Notes under the pieces: generated by a model
What the model was told of the DNA's origin: nothing
The model's input: the letters and a program-made list of their open reading frames with translations, nothing else
Database searches by the model: none
Made by a program: the position numbers and the translations under genes
In this document: positions 26,311 through 35,800 of the stretch, in pieces
How the letters are laid out: each line of letters starts with the position of its first letter
Position numbering within the stretch: the first letter of the stretch is position 1
Source: an uncultured Actinomycetes bacterium
GTDB taxonomy: Bacteria; Actinomycetota; Acidimicrobiia; Acidimicrobiales; Ilumatobacteraceae
Direction of reading: 5' to 3'
Assembly: GCA_903872155.1 (NCBI GenBank)
Contig: CAIQJP010000046.1
Location: 1-64,000 of the forward strand
DNA: 64,000 nucleotides

Positions 26311-27669
26311 TTAATCAAACTTTGGAGAAAGCGCGCCGAGATCGCGAGTTGCGATAACGCCTTTCCAGACGCCAGTCCCATATGCGACGTCGTCGGCAAG
26401 TGTGAGTGCGCAATATGAAACCGGATTAACCTTGGTTTTCTTTTCAAACCACTTTGTGAGTGCCGGAAGAATGCTGGCAACAAGAACGACACGACGACCG
26501 CGACGACTGAACAATGCAAGCATGAGTGCAAACGGCCACCATGTGCGAGTGATTGCCTGAGCAATCATGCGACCAGCGTGAATATTTCCGCGACCGGCAA
26601 GTCGCAGCGCAAGGATTCGGGAATCTGGTTGTGAACTGATTTTTCTTTCAAGGGCGACCGTTGAACCTGCGCCAATTGTTAGTCCAATTATTGGGTGACC
26701 AATTGCCAGTGCGCTCCAGGCCAATGCACTCCAACGATTGATTCGCAACGGAGTCGCTGCTCCAGGATGTTGTTGGTTGAGTGGGGCTGCGGCCGAGCCA
26801 TACGAAACCCGTTGTTTCCATGCATCAAGCAGCGAGCCACGCGGGCTGTGCAGAACTACGACTGAAGGTTCGTAACGACACACCACATCGGCTTCAAGGA
26901 GTCGCCATATGAGATCGACGTCTTCGCCATAACGAAAAGACTCATTGAAACCTTGATGTTGCCGTAGCAGTTCTGTACGAATCATGAGTGCCGCAGTTGG
27001 CACATATGAAACTCTCGAATTCTTGCGGATACGTGCGGGTTCGGGTCCAAGGTCAAGCGGTGATTCGCTTGCTTCGTAACGTTGCAACAAAGTTGAGCCA
27101 GGTTCACTGGCAATTCGTGGTGCGACGACTCCAACTGAAGAATCAGCAAAATGCTTGAGCAAGTTGATCCATGAATCATCAGAAAGCGAAGTGTCGGCGT
27201 CAAGGAAAAATGTGATCGGTGTTGTGATGTGATCGAGCGCTGTATTGCGAGCGACTGCCGGGCCTCCGGCATTGTCACGACGGATGATTTGTGCGCCAGC
27301 GATTTCCGCAAGCGCAGGCGACGAGCCGTCATCAACAATTAGAACTTTGTGCGCAGCGCAAACCTGTGCGACCAATTTGGAAAGCCTTTCAATGCTGCAG
27401 TTGAGTACTGGAATGACAACGGTGACTTCACTTGGTTGTACATGTCTAGTCATTGAATCAAGAATCGGATGAACCGCGCCAGCTTCAAGAAGACGCGTAA
27501 TCGTGCTCGCAGAACTGCTTGAAACTTCTTCTCGATTCTCTAAAGCCTCGAGAACTGAGCGGGCGGCTGATGAAAAACGAAAGACCTTGAGCGGTGACCC
27601 AGCAACAACTGTGTCACCTTCGGCGTTGGCTCGCCTCCACCACGAAGAATCGGTCTGATAACGAGTCAC
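26311..27669 (-). CDS. mftF: Mycofactocin glycosyltransferase MftF-like
   Basis: A 452-residue GT2 glycosyltransferase. An N-terminal non-catalytic part (GSPLKVFRFS..., about 1-80) is followed by the GT-A domain starting EVTVVIPVLNCSIERL. DDGSS, ADTSLSDD (DxD region) and GEDVDLIWRLLE are the donor and catalytic motifs. Hydrophobic segments near the C-terminus suggest membrane attachment. The whole layout matches MftF, which adds beta-1,4-glucose units to the mycofactocin redox cofactor. The assignment is strengthened by mftE ending directly at its GTG start (no gap). It closes a six-gene operon. Confidence 0.83.
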   Translation of the reverse strand: MTRYQTDSSWWRRANAEGDTVVAGSPLKVFRFSSAARSVLEALENREEVSSSSASTITRLLEAGAVHPILDSMTRHVQPSEVTVVIPVLNCSIERLSKLVAQVCAAHKVLIVDDGSSPALAEIAGAQIIRRDNAGGPAVARNTALDHITTPITFFLDADTSLSDDSWINLLKHFADSSVGVVAPRIASEPGSTLLQRYEASESPLDLGPEPARIRKNSRVSYVPTAALMIRTELLRQHQGFNESFRYGEDVDLIWRLLEADVVCRYEPSVVVLHSPRGSLLDAWKQRVSYGSAAAPLNQQHPGAATPLRINRWSALAWSALAIGHPIIGLTIGAGSTVALERKISSQPDSRILALRLAGRGNIHAGRMIAQAITRTWWPFALMLALFSRRGRRVVLVASILPALTKWFEKKTKVNPVSYCALTLADDVAYGTGVWKGVIATRDLGALSPKFD

Positions 27670-28329
27670 TTAAGAATTCCAGTGATCAAAGTCAGCGAGA
27701 AGGTCGTGGGCCCACTGATCAAGAAGTTTGAGTCCATCTGTTGCAGTTGCTCGTGTTGGGTCACCGAGGACCCCGTTGCTGCTGACTGCGCGAATACCAC
27801 CTGCTCGCATGGCGTCAATGATGTGCGCTAACGGCTGAGTATTGCCAACTTCGGCCAATGTCATATCAACTTCAAATGGCGACAATGCCAACATCACCGA
27901 GGTTTCAGCGTGACCAGCGTGAGTGTCGGTATCGGCGACTCCAGAGGGAGACCAGAAAAGAACATTTTGCTGATCGTGATCGAGCACTTTCTTTGCGGCC
28001 TGAATCGCTGGCGAATTGCCACCATGGCCGTTCACGAAAACAACTCCACCACACCAAGTCGCCGACCGCACAATCTCAATCAGCATTGAAGTTGTTGTTT
28101 CAGTACCAACCGACAATGTGCCGGAGAAACCTGAATGTTCACCACTTGCAGTAATGGGAAGCGGAGGAGCTAAATAGGTTTGTGCTCGTACTTGAGTGAG
28201 GCGATGACTCAGTTCAAGTGCAATACGCGTGTCGGTGTCGAACGGAAGATGCGGACCATGTTGTTCCCACGAACCTACGGGCACAACTAAGACGGGCCGA
28301 CTGAGACGCACCTCGTCGGCCTGAGTCAT
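27670..28329 (-). CDS. mftE: Mycofactocin peptidase MftE (creatininase family)
   Basis: A 219-residue creatininase-family metallohydrolase. The metal motif VGSWEQHGPHLPFDTD (18-33) supplies E22, H24 and D33-type ligands; VNGHGGN and HAGHAETS complete the site. This spelling is characteristic of MftE, which releases the C-terminal AHDP core from modified MftA peptide during mycofactocin synthesis. ATG at 28329 overlaps the etfB stop by four bases (ATGA). Its own TAA is directly followed by the mftF GTG. No mftA, mftB, mftC or mftD is present in this window. Confidence 0.85.
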   Translation of the reverse strand: MTQADEVRLSRPVLVVPVGSWEQHGPHLPFDTDTRIALELSHRLTQVRAQTYLAPPLPITASGEHSGFSGTLSVGTETTTSMLIEIVRSATWCGGVVFVNGHGGNSPAIQAAKKVLDHDQQNVLFWSPSGVADTDTHAGHAETSVMLALSPFEVDMTLAEVGNTQPLAHIIDAMRAGGIRAVSSNGVLGDPTRATATDGLKLLDQWAHDLLADFDHWNS

Positions 28330-29126
28330 GACTGATAACCCCACTCGCGCAATTTATTGACAATCAACTCGGCTGCTTCACGTGGCTCAAGATGAACGGT
28401 TTCTCCATGACCTTTGGCTGAAGATGTATCGGTGATCTGTTTCACGCGGTCGAGTGCAGAACTTCCGACAGGTGCCGCGATTGTTCGAGCACGGGGTCGG
28501 TAGGCGCGTGTTGGTGGATTTTCAACAGCGACATGATTGATCGTCACTATTTCAATGGCCTGTTTGTTTGCAGCCATTGAACCCTTGAGCGAGGCACGGC
28601 GTAAGCGGGCTGTTGATCCTTCGACCGACATCACTGCCTTGCCCTGAATTTCAAGTTGCTCACGACGTCCGCCGTCAAGGCGACGCAATGCTCTGATGGG
28701 ATGCAGAGAATCAGCTGGGACTTGAATTTCTACGAGACCGAGTGCTTGCGCAATCGAAAGTTCGGCCGCAATAAATGCTGGTACCGACCCCGAACCGCGA
28801 TCGGATGAATAGTCACCACACCAAATCAACGAACAATGCGCTACTGCTTGAGCGATTGCCCGGGCAATGACGGCACTGTCATGCGAACGATCAATGTCAA
28901 TACGAACCGCGCGATGGGCACCTCGGGCGATTGCGTCTCGTAGGACAGCCTCGGCGCCGACCGGGCCTGCGGTGACAACGATGACTTCGTCATTGGTATT
29001 TTCGGCAATGCGCAATGCATATTCGAGAGCAGCCTGATCGGCGTACGAGAATCCCATGAAACGATCGTCGTCAATGTCGGTTTGACCCGAAGCATTAATC
29101 CATTTCAGACATACGGCGATGGTCAT
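28326..29126 (-). CDS. Electron transfer flavoprotein beta subunit-like (EtfB/FixA)
   Basis: A 266-residue EtfB/FixA-family protein: MTIAVCLKWINASG at the start, GFSYADQAALEYALRI, and VVTAGPVGAEAVLRDAIARGAHRAVRI as the nucleotide-binding half. PAFIAAELSIAQALGLVEI corresponds to the family signature before the recognition-loop region. The frame is open upstream, but ATG at 29126 is the natural beta-strand start. With the etfA, fixC-like and fixX-like genes it forms a complete electron-transfer set. It begins 11 bases after the ferredoxin gene and overlaps mftE by four. Confidence 0.85.
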   Translation of the reverse strand: MTIAVCLKWINASGQTDIDDDRFMGFSYADQAALEYALRIAENTNDEVIVVTAGPVGAEAVLRDAIARGAHRAVRIDIDRSHDSAVIARAIAQAVAHCSLIWCGDYSSDRGSGSVPAFIAAELSIAQALGLVEIQVPADSLHPIRALRRLDGGRREQLEIQGKAVMSVEGSTARLRRASLKGSMAANKQAIEIVTINHVAVENPPTRAYRPRARTIAAPVGSSALDRVKQITDTSSAKGHGETVHLEPREAAELIVNKLREWGYQS

Positions 29127-29137
29127 TGCAACATCAC

Positions 29138-29473
29138 TCAGGTGCGGTGGAAGACGATGCCGTAGCCGCCTTCGGGGTAGGTCCAGGTGATAGCTCCTGC
29201 TTGATTGCAAACGAGATAGCACGTGCCGCATTCAAAGCAATTTTCGTAATTGAATAAAATGCCGCCGTCGCTGGTTGGAACAAAAAGGTTTGCGGGGCAA
29301 GCAACCACACATTCACGCGTTGTGCATCCACGACATGAATCGCCATTGACGGTGATATGGGCGCGTTCGTGAATACGAAACTCGGCGGTGTCGATGCGAT
29401 CTTGAAACGACATTTCAGCCCAGGTGTTATCGCGCTCAATATTGTTAGCGGCACGTAAAGATTCGAGTGACAT
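29138..29473 (-). CDS. FixX-like ferredoxin
   Basis: A 111-residue ferredoxin-like protein. Cysteines group as CRGCTTRECVVACP and CFECGTCYLVC, as in FixX and the ETF:quinone oxidoreductase iron-sulfur domain. One 4Fe-4S cluster is expected; the extra Cys may not all be ligands. It probably pairs with the FixC-like flavoprotein to pass electrons between ETF and the quinone pool. Its ATG overlaps the fixC-like stop by one base (TGATG). Confidence 0.87.
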   Translation of the reverse strand: MSLESLRAANNIERDNTWAEMSFQDRIDTAEFRIHERAHITVNGDSCRGCTTRECVVACPANLFVPTSDGGILFNYENCFECGTCYLVCNQAGAITWTYPEGGYGIVFHRT

Positions 29474-30774
29474 CAGCCAAATCCTTTCAGACCAGTGAGC
29501 GCATCGCGAACAAGATCCATCAATGAAATACCGGCCTTCTTGCGTTCTTCGCGCAAGATACGGCGAACACCCGGTTTTGGATGAGGATTTTCAACTCGGA
29601 ACATCCGCTCAACGATTCCGGTGACGAAACCTGGATATTTGTGTTGCACGCGATCGGACAAAACTAGATGCGGAATCTTGCGTAACTTCTTGTGATCTTT
29701 GAGTACGAAAGTCTCATTGAGTTTCTTGGTGTACGACTGCAATCCCGATGCCGAAGTGTTTCCAGCAGTAACAGCTTGCGCCGCAGATTGACCGGCATAC
29801 ATTCCACTGGCCATCGCAAAGTTGACACCTTCAAGCCAAATGCCAGCAGCCAAACACAATGCTGCGGCATCACCAGCAACAAGTAGTCCATCGGCAACCA
29901 TCTTGGGCATCATGTCGAGACCGGCTTCGGGAATGACGTGAGCGGAGTATTCGATCACTTCAGCGCCTTCGATGAGTGGGGCAATGGCGGGATGACGTTT
30001 GAGTTCGGCGATGATTTCTTCGGGACGCTTCTTTTGCGCCGACAACTTAGGGAGTTTCAACACGACGCCAAGAGCAATGGTGTCAAGGTTGGTGTAGATG
30101 AAGCCGCCGCCGTTGACACCAGATGTGCCACCAAGAATTTCAATGTCGACACCTTGATTATCACGAACACCGAAACGCTCGTCGATGACGCTCTTAGGAA
30201 GCGACAGAGTCTCTTTGACACCAAGTGTGTAATTGCTGGCATCAACTGATTTATAGAGACCAGCATCTTTGGCAATGAAACTGTTGACGCCATCACAGGC
30301 AATAACAACAGACGCAGTGAGGTCTCCGTCGGGACGATCGGTTGTGATGCCGTTGATACGACCTTGTGCATCGCGCAACAAACCGGTCACGGTCGTTGAA
30401 CAAATAAGTTCGGCACCGGCGGCTACTGCTTGTTGAGCAAGCCAGTTGTCAAAGTCGGGTCGGTACGCAGTTGCACCGTTGTACGGCGCTTGGCCCCACG
30501 CATTGCTGCGATAGTCAATGTTGAGGGCGCCAGTGTCAGACAGCAACATGGTGGAGCGACGAACAACCCAACGTTGAATTGGTGCATGCTCAAACCAGTC
30601 GGGGATGAGCTCATCAAGAATGCGCGGATAGATGACTCCGCCGTACATGTTCTTTGAACCTGGGAAAGGCCCGCGTTCAATGAGGACGACGCGCTTGCCG
30701 GCTTTGGCGGCAGCGATGGCAGCGCATGAACCAGCTGGCCCGGCGCCGACAACAATAATGTCGGTATCGGTCAT
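29473..30774 (-). CDS. FixC-like FAD-dependent oxidoreductase (ETF:quinone oxidoreductase type)
   Basis: A 433-residue flavoprotein of the FixC/ETF-QO family. The dinucleotide fold IIVVGAGPAGSCAAIAAAKAGKRVVLIERG is at the N-terminus (about 5-35), followed by PGSKNMYGGVIYP, typical of FixC. GLLVAGDAAALCL is the second FAD motif. The C-terminal region is hydrophilic and could be the membrane-contact part. It should accept electrons from the adjacent ETF. Overlaps: four bases with etfA (ATGA) and one with fixX. Confidence 0.9.
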   Translation of the reverse strand: MTDTDIIVVGAGPAGSCAAIAAAKAGKRVVLIERGPFPGSKNMYGGVIYPRILDELIPDWFEHAPIQRWVVRRSTMLLSDTGALNIDYRSNAWGQAPYNGATAYRPDFDNWLAQQAVAAGAELICSTTVTGLLRDAQGRINGITTDRPDGDLTASVVIACDGVNSFIAKDAGLYKSVDASNYTLGVKETLSLPKSVIDERFGVRDNQGVDIEILGGTSGVNGGGFIYTNLDTIALGVVLKLPKLSAQKKRPEEIIAELKRHPAIAPLIEGAEVIEYSAHVIPEAGLDMMPKMVADGLLVAGDAAALCLAAGIWLEGVNFAMASGMYAGQSAAQAVTAGNTSASGLQSYTKKLNETFVLKDHKKLRKIPHLVLSDRVQHKYPGFVTGIVERMFRVENPHPKPGVRRILREERKKAGISLMDLVRDALTGLKGFG

Positions 30775-31691
30775 GCCGCACCTACTTCAGAGTTGACGTT
30801 CATCAATTGTGCAAGTTCTTCAAGAACTGCGTTGGCGTCGGCGACAATTGCCAGATCGGCCATTTGCATCATGGGGCAGTGGGCGTCGGTGTTCACACTA
30901 ATGATGTGCTCTGGTTGACCAAGGCCACTGGTGTGTTGCACTGCGCCACTAACACCAAAGGCGATGTACAAATCGGGATCAACGACGACGCCAGTTGTTC
31001 CGATCTGACGTTCGTGATCTGCCCAGCCGCGATCGGTGATGACGCGGGTGACCCCCATTGATGCATCAAGAGCGGATGCAACATTTTGAAGTTGCACAAA
31101 CCGCTCGCCGCTTTCGAGTCCAGCACCGCCACCGATAATTCTTGGAGCTTCAGAAAGGTCCATCGTTGATGCATCGGGTGGCATGACTGCGACTGAAATC
31201 ACTGAAGCTTGAGCGGCATTTGTAGTCGGAACGATTTCGACGTGAGAGATCGTCGGTGTTGCTGAAACTGTGTCGACGCCGCGAATGCCAATTTGCAAAG
31301 TTGCGATGAATGTCTTGGTCGGCTGGAAATCAGCAATCGAGAGTCCGCCATGGCGCGCCACACTGACCTTGTGATCGGTGATTGAAATTGCTCCGGCATA
31401 CAGCGATCGACCGAGCGCATGGGCGAGATGAGGTGCGATGTCTCGGCCGTCTGGGGTGGCAGGCAGAATGACGGTTTCGTTGAGACGTCCAATCAAAGTG
31501 ATAGCAGCGATGATCTGTGAGGCGTTGACTTCGGCTTCGGCCAACCAGACATTGCTTGCGACTTTGGGAAGGTTTTCAAGTGCCTGTGAAGTTCCCGAAC
31601 CAATGAAGAGCGCGTCACCCGAAGCTTCACAGATGGCTTCATCGGCGCCTGCTGGGGCGACTCCATCACGGACGGGGATTACGGCAATCAT
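30771..31691 (-). CDS. Electron transfer flavoprotein alpha subunit-like (EtfA/FixB)
   Basis: A 306-residue EtfA/FixB protein and the first gene of the six-gene operon. The FAD-binding C-terminal half has GVSGAVQHTSGL, ISVNTDAHCPMMQMADLAIV and GVTRVITDRGW, all standard. One family motif is changed: the usual SGGRG reads GGGAG near residue 196, so the conserved Arg is Ala. The N-terminal domain is short and divergent. ETF carries electrons from dehydrogenases to ETF:quinone oxidoreductase; here the partner dehydrogenase may be mycofactocin-dependent (inference from mftE/mftF in the same operon). Confidence 0.87.
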   Translation of the reverse strand: MIAVIPVRDGVAPAGADEAICEASGDALFIGSGTSQALENLPKVASNVWLAEAEVNASQIIAAITLIGRLNETVILPATPDGRDIAPHLAHALGRSLYAGAISITDHKVSVARHGGLSIADFQPTKTFIATLQIGIRGVDTVSATPTISHVEIVPTTNAAQASVISVAVMPPDASTMDLSEAPRIIGGGAGLESGERFVQLQNVASALDASMGVTRVITDRGWADHERQIGTTGVVVDPDLYIAFGVSGAVQHTSGLGQPEHIISVNTDAHCPMMQMADLAIVADANAVLEELAQLMNVNSEVGAA

Positions 31692-31732
31692 GACCTAGTC
31701 AGATTACGCCGACTCTTGCTGAATTCGAGGTG

Positions 31733-32386
31733 TTAGACCGCGGTTTCTTGGGTGGCTTTGGCTGTGAGCTTTTTCTTCACAAACCGCACAAGTTCAATCG
31801 CAAAGGTGACGGCTAGTGCTGCAGCAAACGCGACAATAAAGGCCTTGGTATGGTCGTTTTCAAATTTGGTTCCAAATGAATAGCCCAAGATCGCGGCATA
31901 CGACGCCCAAATGACAGTGGCGACACTGACCCATCCCATGAACCAACTTTGCGACTGTTTGGTTAAACCGGACGACAAGGTGAGGATGGTTCGACCGCCT
32001 GGGATAAATCGAGCCGTGATGAGCAAGAGGCCGCCACGTTCTTCAATTTGGTCAGCGGCCCACTTGAGTTTCTTGGCTGTTGATTCTTTTTTGGCAGCCC
32101 GGCGTTCAACCAGGCGACTCGCTCGTCGGCCAATTTGATAACTGAGGTTGTCACCGATGAAGGCTCCAAGAGCCCCAGCGATAATGACAAACACGATGTT
32201 GTACGGAGCAATGCCAGCGCTACTCGCGGCGACTCCGCCGATGATTACTGTCGTCTCGCTAGGGACAATAGGAATCACCGAATCTAAGAGAGCGATGACC
32301 AAAATGACGGCGAGGAACCACCAGTGTCCAGAAACTCGGTCGAGCCAATCGGTGAGACTATTGATGACTCCTGAAGCCGCAAGCAC
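31733..32386 (-). CDS. DedA-family membrane protein
   Basis: A 217-residue DedA/SNARE-associated-type protein with about five hydrophobic segments. The family signature RFIPGGRTILTLSSGL is present, as is an early PIVPSE re-entrant segment (VPSE with acidic residue). DedA proteins act as flippases or proton-coupled transporters for lipid carriers such as undecaprenyl phosphate or phosphatidylethanolamine. The tail is Lys-rich. The start is GTG at 32386. It lies 41 bases upstream of nothing on its strand, and follows the etf operon promoter region, so it is a separate unit. Confidence 0.85.
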   Translation of the reverse strand: MLAASGVINSLTDWLDRVSGHWWFLAVILVIALLDSVIPIVPSETTVIIGGVAASSAGIAPYNIVFVIIAGALGAFIGDNLSYQIGRRASRLVERRAAKKESTAKKLKWAADQIEERGGLLLITARFIPGGRTILTLSSGLTKQSQSWFMGWVSVATVIWASYAAILGYSFGTKFENDHTKAFIVAFAAALAVTFAIELVRFVKKKLTAKATQETAV

Positions 32387-32437
32387 ACGACGACCTTAGT
32401 CGGGAATTTTTCAGGATGTTGATCTAGTCTGCGCACC

Positions 32438-32824
32438 ATGGCAACTATTCGTGAGATTGTGATTGATTGTTCAGACGCCGATGCGATGGCAACTTTTTGG
32501 GCGGGAGCACTCGAGTTTGAGTACGTCGGTGCAGCCGGAAGTTATCGGGCTTTGAACGACCCGTCCGGTGGACCAAAGTTGATCATTCAACAAGTTGATG
32601 AACCTAAGTTGGTGAAGAACCGCGTGCACTTCGATCTAGAGGCTGTTGATATTCGCGCTGAAGCGCGACGTATGGAAGCACTCGGTGCAGTGTTGCTCAA
32701 TGAGCGGCGACCGATTCAGGAACACAAAACGCAGTGGATGGTTTTGGCTGATCCTGAAGGAAATGAATTTTGCATTTGTCAGATTGGAAAAATACCTGAG
32801 GGCGATGACGGCTATCCGGCCTAG
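32438..32824 (+). CDS. VOC/glyoxalase-like protein
   Basis: A 128-residue vicinal-oxygen-chelate protein with two beta-alpha-beta-beta-beta modules: REIVIDCSDADAMATFWAGALEFE and RVHFDLEAVDIRAEARRMEALGA. It ends in the typical MVLADPEGNEFCIC. This fits the glyoxalase-like subgroup common in actinobacteria, whose substrates are mostly unknown. It overlaps the convergent surface-protein gene by four bases. Confidence 0.83.
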   Translation: MATIREIVIDCSDADAMATFWAGALEFEYVGAAGSYRALNDPSGGPKLIIQQVDEPKLVKNRVHFDLEAVDIRAEARRMEALGAVLLNERRPIQEHKTQWMVLADPEGNEFCICQIGKIPEGDDGYPA

Positions 32825-35800
32825 TCACCGATAGAGGTATCTTCGCTCATCGGGTGAAAATCGCCGTGGCCTTTTCGCATTTCGGCAAAGGCGTTGGCGA
32901 AATGGAGGAATACAGCGACACCCGTAGCAATCAGTGCAATCTTTCGGGTTTGCCCTGAAAGTGTGAAGAGTACGATCACGCTTCCAGCGAGCGTAAATGA
33001 GAGCGCGCTGATCTCTTTAACGATCAAACTGATAATTCTTTGAGGGGTCATTTTCGCCATGTTCGTTCCATTCCCTATTTGGTTATTGAGATTACTTGCA
33101 CCTGATTTTCGGGCCATCATTTTTCGAGCTTGACGACGAGCGATTCGCTCCATCTCAAGGTCGGTCACACGGGTGGAAGGAGATCCACCACCGCGATCGT
33201 CTCGGTCTCCCGATGAGGATGACCCTCCGCCTGATGAAGAACCCGACGTGGATACCGCGCCGGCACCAGCAGCAATAGTTGAAACAGCTGTCGTCGCAGC
33301 GATCAACGAACGGCGTCCACCGACATCAAGGTTGGAGCCAACTGGCACATAGTCATCGAGTCCGCCGCCGTAAACATCGATTGTTGCTTCGAATGTGTTT
33401 TTGATTTCGGTCGGCGCATCGCTGACTGCAGCCACGAGTTCGGCTTCTTGTTCGGCGGTGAGATCACCAACCGGAATCTCGGCAAATATTTCGGCCGCCT
33501 GTGACGTGTCAATACTTTCTAGAACTTTCGCACTGGTTGCAAGATCGGTGGCTTGTGACGCTGAAACCTCGCCCGCCAAGATTTGGTCAACTGCGGCAGC
33601 GACTTGTTTTGGTGAGACATTTTCTGATTCAAGTGCAGTCAAAACTTCGGCCAATTGTTCGTCGGTGATTTCGTCTGGGATGACGACTTGTGGTGTAGTC
33701 GTTGGCGCAAGTGTGCTTGTTGTCGTGGGTGCGGTCGTCGTGGTGCTGGTCGTCGTTGTTGGCGGCAACGTTGTTGTCGTTGAAGTTGTGGTTGAAGTTG
33801 TGGTCGTCGGTGGCAACGTTGTTGTTGTTGTCGTAGATGTTGGGGTGGGTGGTTCAGTTGTTGTGACTACCTGAACAATGAGAGGTTCGGTCGTTGTTGG
33901 CGCAACAGTCGTTGAAGTCGTTGATGTTGAGGTTGTTGTCGGAACTTCGGTGGTTGTGCTCGTTGTGGTCGGTGCAAGAGTCGTCGTGGTTGTCGTCGTC
34001 GTCGTCGTAGTTGTAGTTGTTGTCGTGGTTGTCGTCGTCGTAGTTGTAGTTGTTGTCGTGGTTGTAGTTGTGGTTGTGGTTGTGGTTGTGGTTGTAGTTG
34101 TAGTTGTAGTTGTAGTTGTAGTCGTGGTGGTTGTCGTTGGCATTGACGCGTCGGTCACGAACTCAAGATCGACTCCGTAGTTCGTCCCGGTGCGCCCGCT
34201 CGGGAAACCACTGACGTCAGATGTGTAGTTGTAATGACCGCCCTGATCAGACAATGAGAGTGGTCCGCTTGATTGACGCGGAAAATCTGGTTGATTAGCA
34301 AAAATATGATTTTCAAGTGAGAAGCCGACGGTGAAGGTTGCACCAGCAGTAATTCGCACTGGGGTATCAAAGACAACTTCCTGCCAACCATTGGCAGTTT
34401 CATTTGTGTAGGCCTTTTGGGCCAGAACATTTCCGCTGGCATCCCAAACTGTTCCTGTATGTGGACCGGTGTTATTTGGGTCTTTGGCGAAGAGCACTTT
34501 GGTGACGTACCCACTCTCAGAAGTCGTGAGTCGGAGACCGACATTGAGGGGAAAGTTGTAGGTGGGTGAAAAACTTGCTGGATACCAGCCGTGCAACATG
34601 GTGTTTGCACCGGGTGAGATGGTTCGAACAGGAGTGAGTACACCAGTAAATCCATTGATGAGCGTCGGAACAGATCCCCAGCAACGAAGTTCACCGATTG
34701 AATTGAGCGCGCATGTGGTGTATGGCCCAGCAGCAATGGCGGTAATGGTTCCTGAAAGTCCCACCACAGAAGTGGGCACGGTTACCGGACCACTTGCACT
34801 TCCAAGTCCCAGTTGGCCTTCAGTGTTGCGTCCCCAACACTTCACGTCATTGGTATCAAGCAGCGCGCAATAGTGTTCGGTGCCACCGGTTAACGCGATG
34901 ACGCCACTCGTGAGACCTGTGACCTGCACGGGAGTAGGGCTTCCCCAAATTTGCCCATTACCTAAAGTTCCGCGTTCGCTGGTTCCCCAACACTTCACTC
35001 CGCCATCGGTATTGACTGCGCAGATTGTCTTATATGTTCCGGCGACTGAAGCGATCGAAGTCATTCCGGGTATCGCAGTAGGAGCAGCCCAAAAAGGTGC
35101 ACTGGAGTTTCCTCCGTCCCAAGTACCGTCGCCAGCTTTGCCGAAGCCGACATAGCCCCAACACTTCAACACACCAGATTTCATGACAGCACATGTTGTT
35201 TCACTTGCTGAGTTAATTGAGGCAACAGGGCCACCTAGACCGACAACGTCGACGAGTGTGTCTGAGCCGACTTGAGTCCCGTCACCAAGCGTTCCCCAAC
35301 GGTTGTCGCCCATGCATTTGACGGTTCCTGCAGTCATCAAAAAGCATGTCGCCCCGGATTCTCCAACTTCAACACTTTGAACGCCAGTTGTTGCTCCTTG
35401 AACGTCGACTGGAATGAGCGAGAAGTTATTTGGTACTCCGCCGCCAACACCGCTGCCCCAACATTTGGCACCGCCGGCGATTGTGACAGCACACGTTGAG
35501 GCAGCCCCTGCTGAAACTGAGCGGACATCGCTTGTCAGGCCAACGACATCTACAAATGACGCACGATCGATCTCGGTCCCGTCGCCGATTCGCCCACCAG
35601 GTCCGTATCCCATGCACTGAACGCCGTGATTCACGGTGATTGCACACTTTTGATATGGGCCGCTAGAAATTGAGCCCTGTTGCAATAAGTACTCACTATC
35701 GATTGACGTATCGCTTGTATCGGCTGACGCTCGATCAAAAAATCCTGAGTTCAATCCGATGAGGCACAGCAAAAGAGGCAGAAACGTGAGTACTCGTCGC

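Noticed and set aside
33395-34180. Plus-strand frames with long poly-valine across the surface-protein gene
   Set aside because: They are the antisense reading of the poly-Thr codon run. The minus-strand frame has signal peptide, RCC1 repeats and membrane helix, so it is the real gene.
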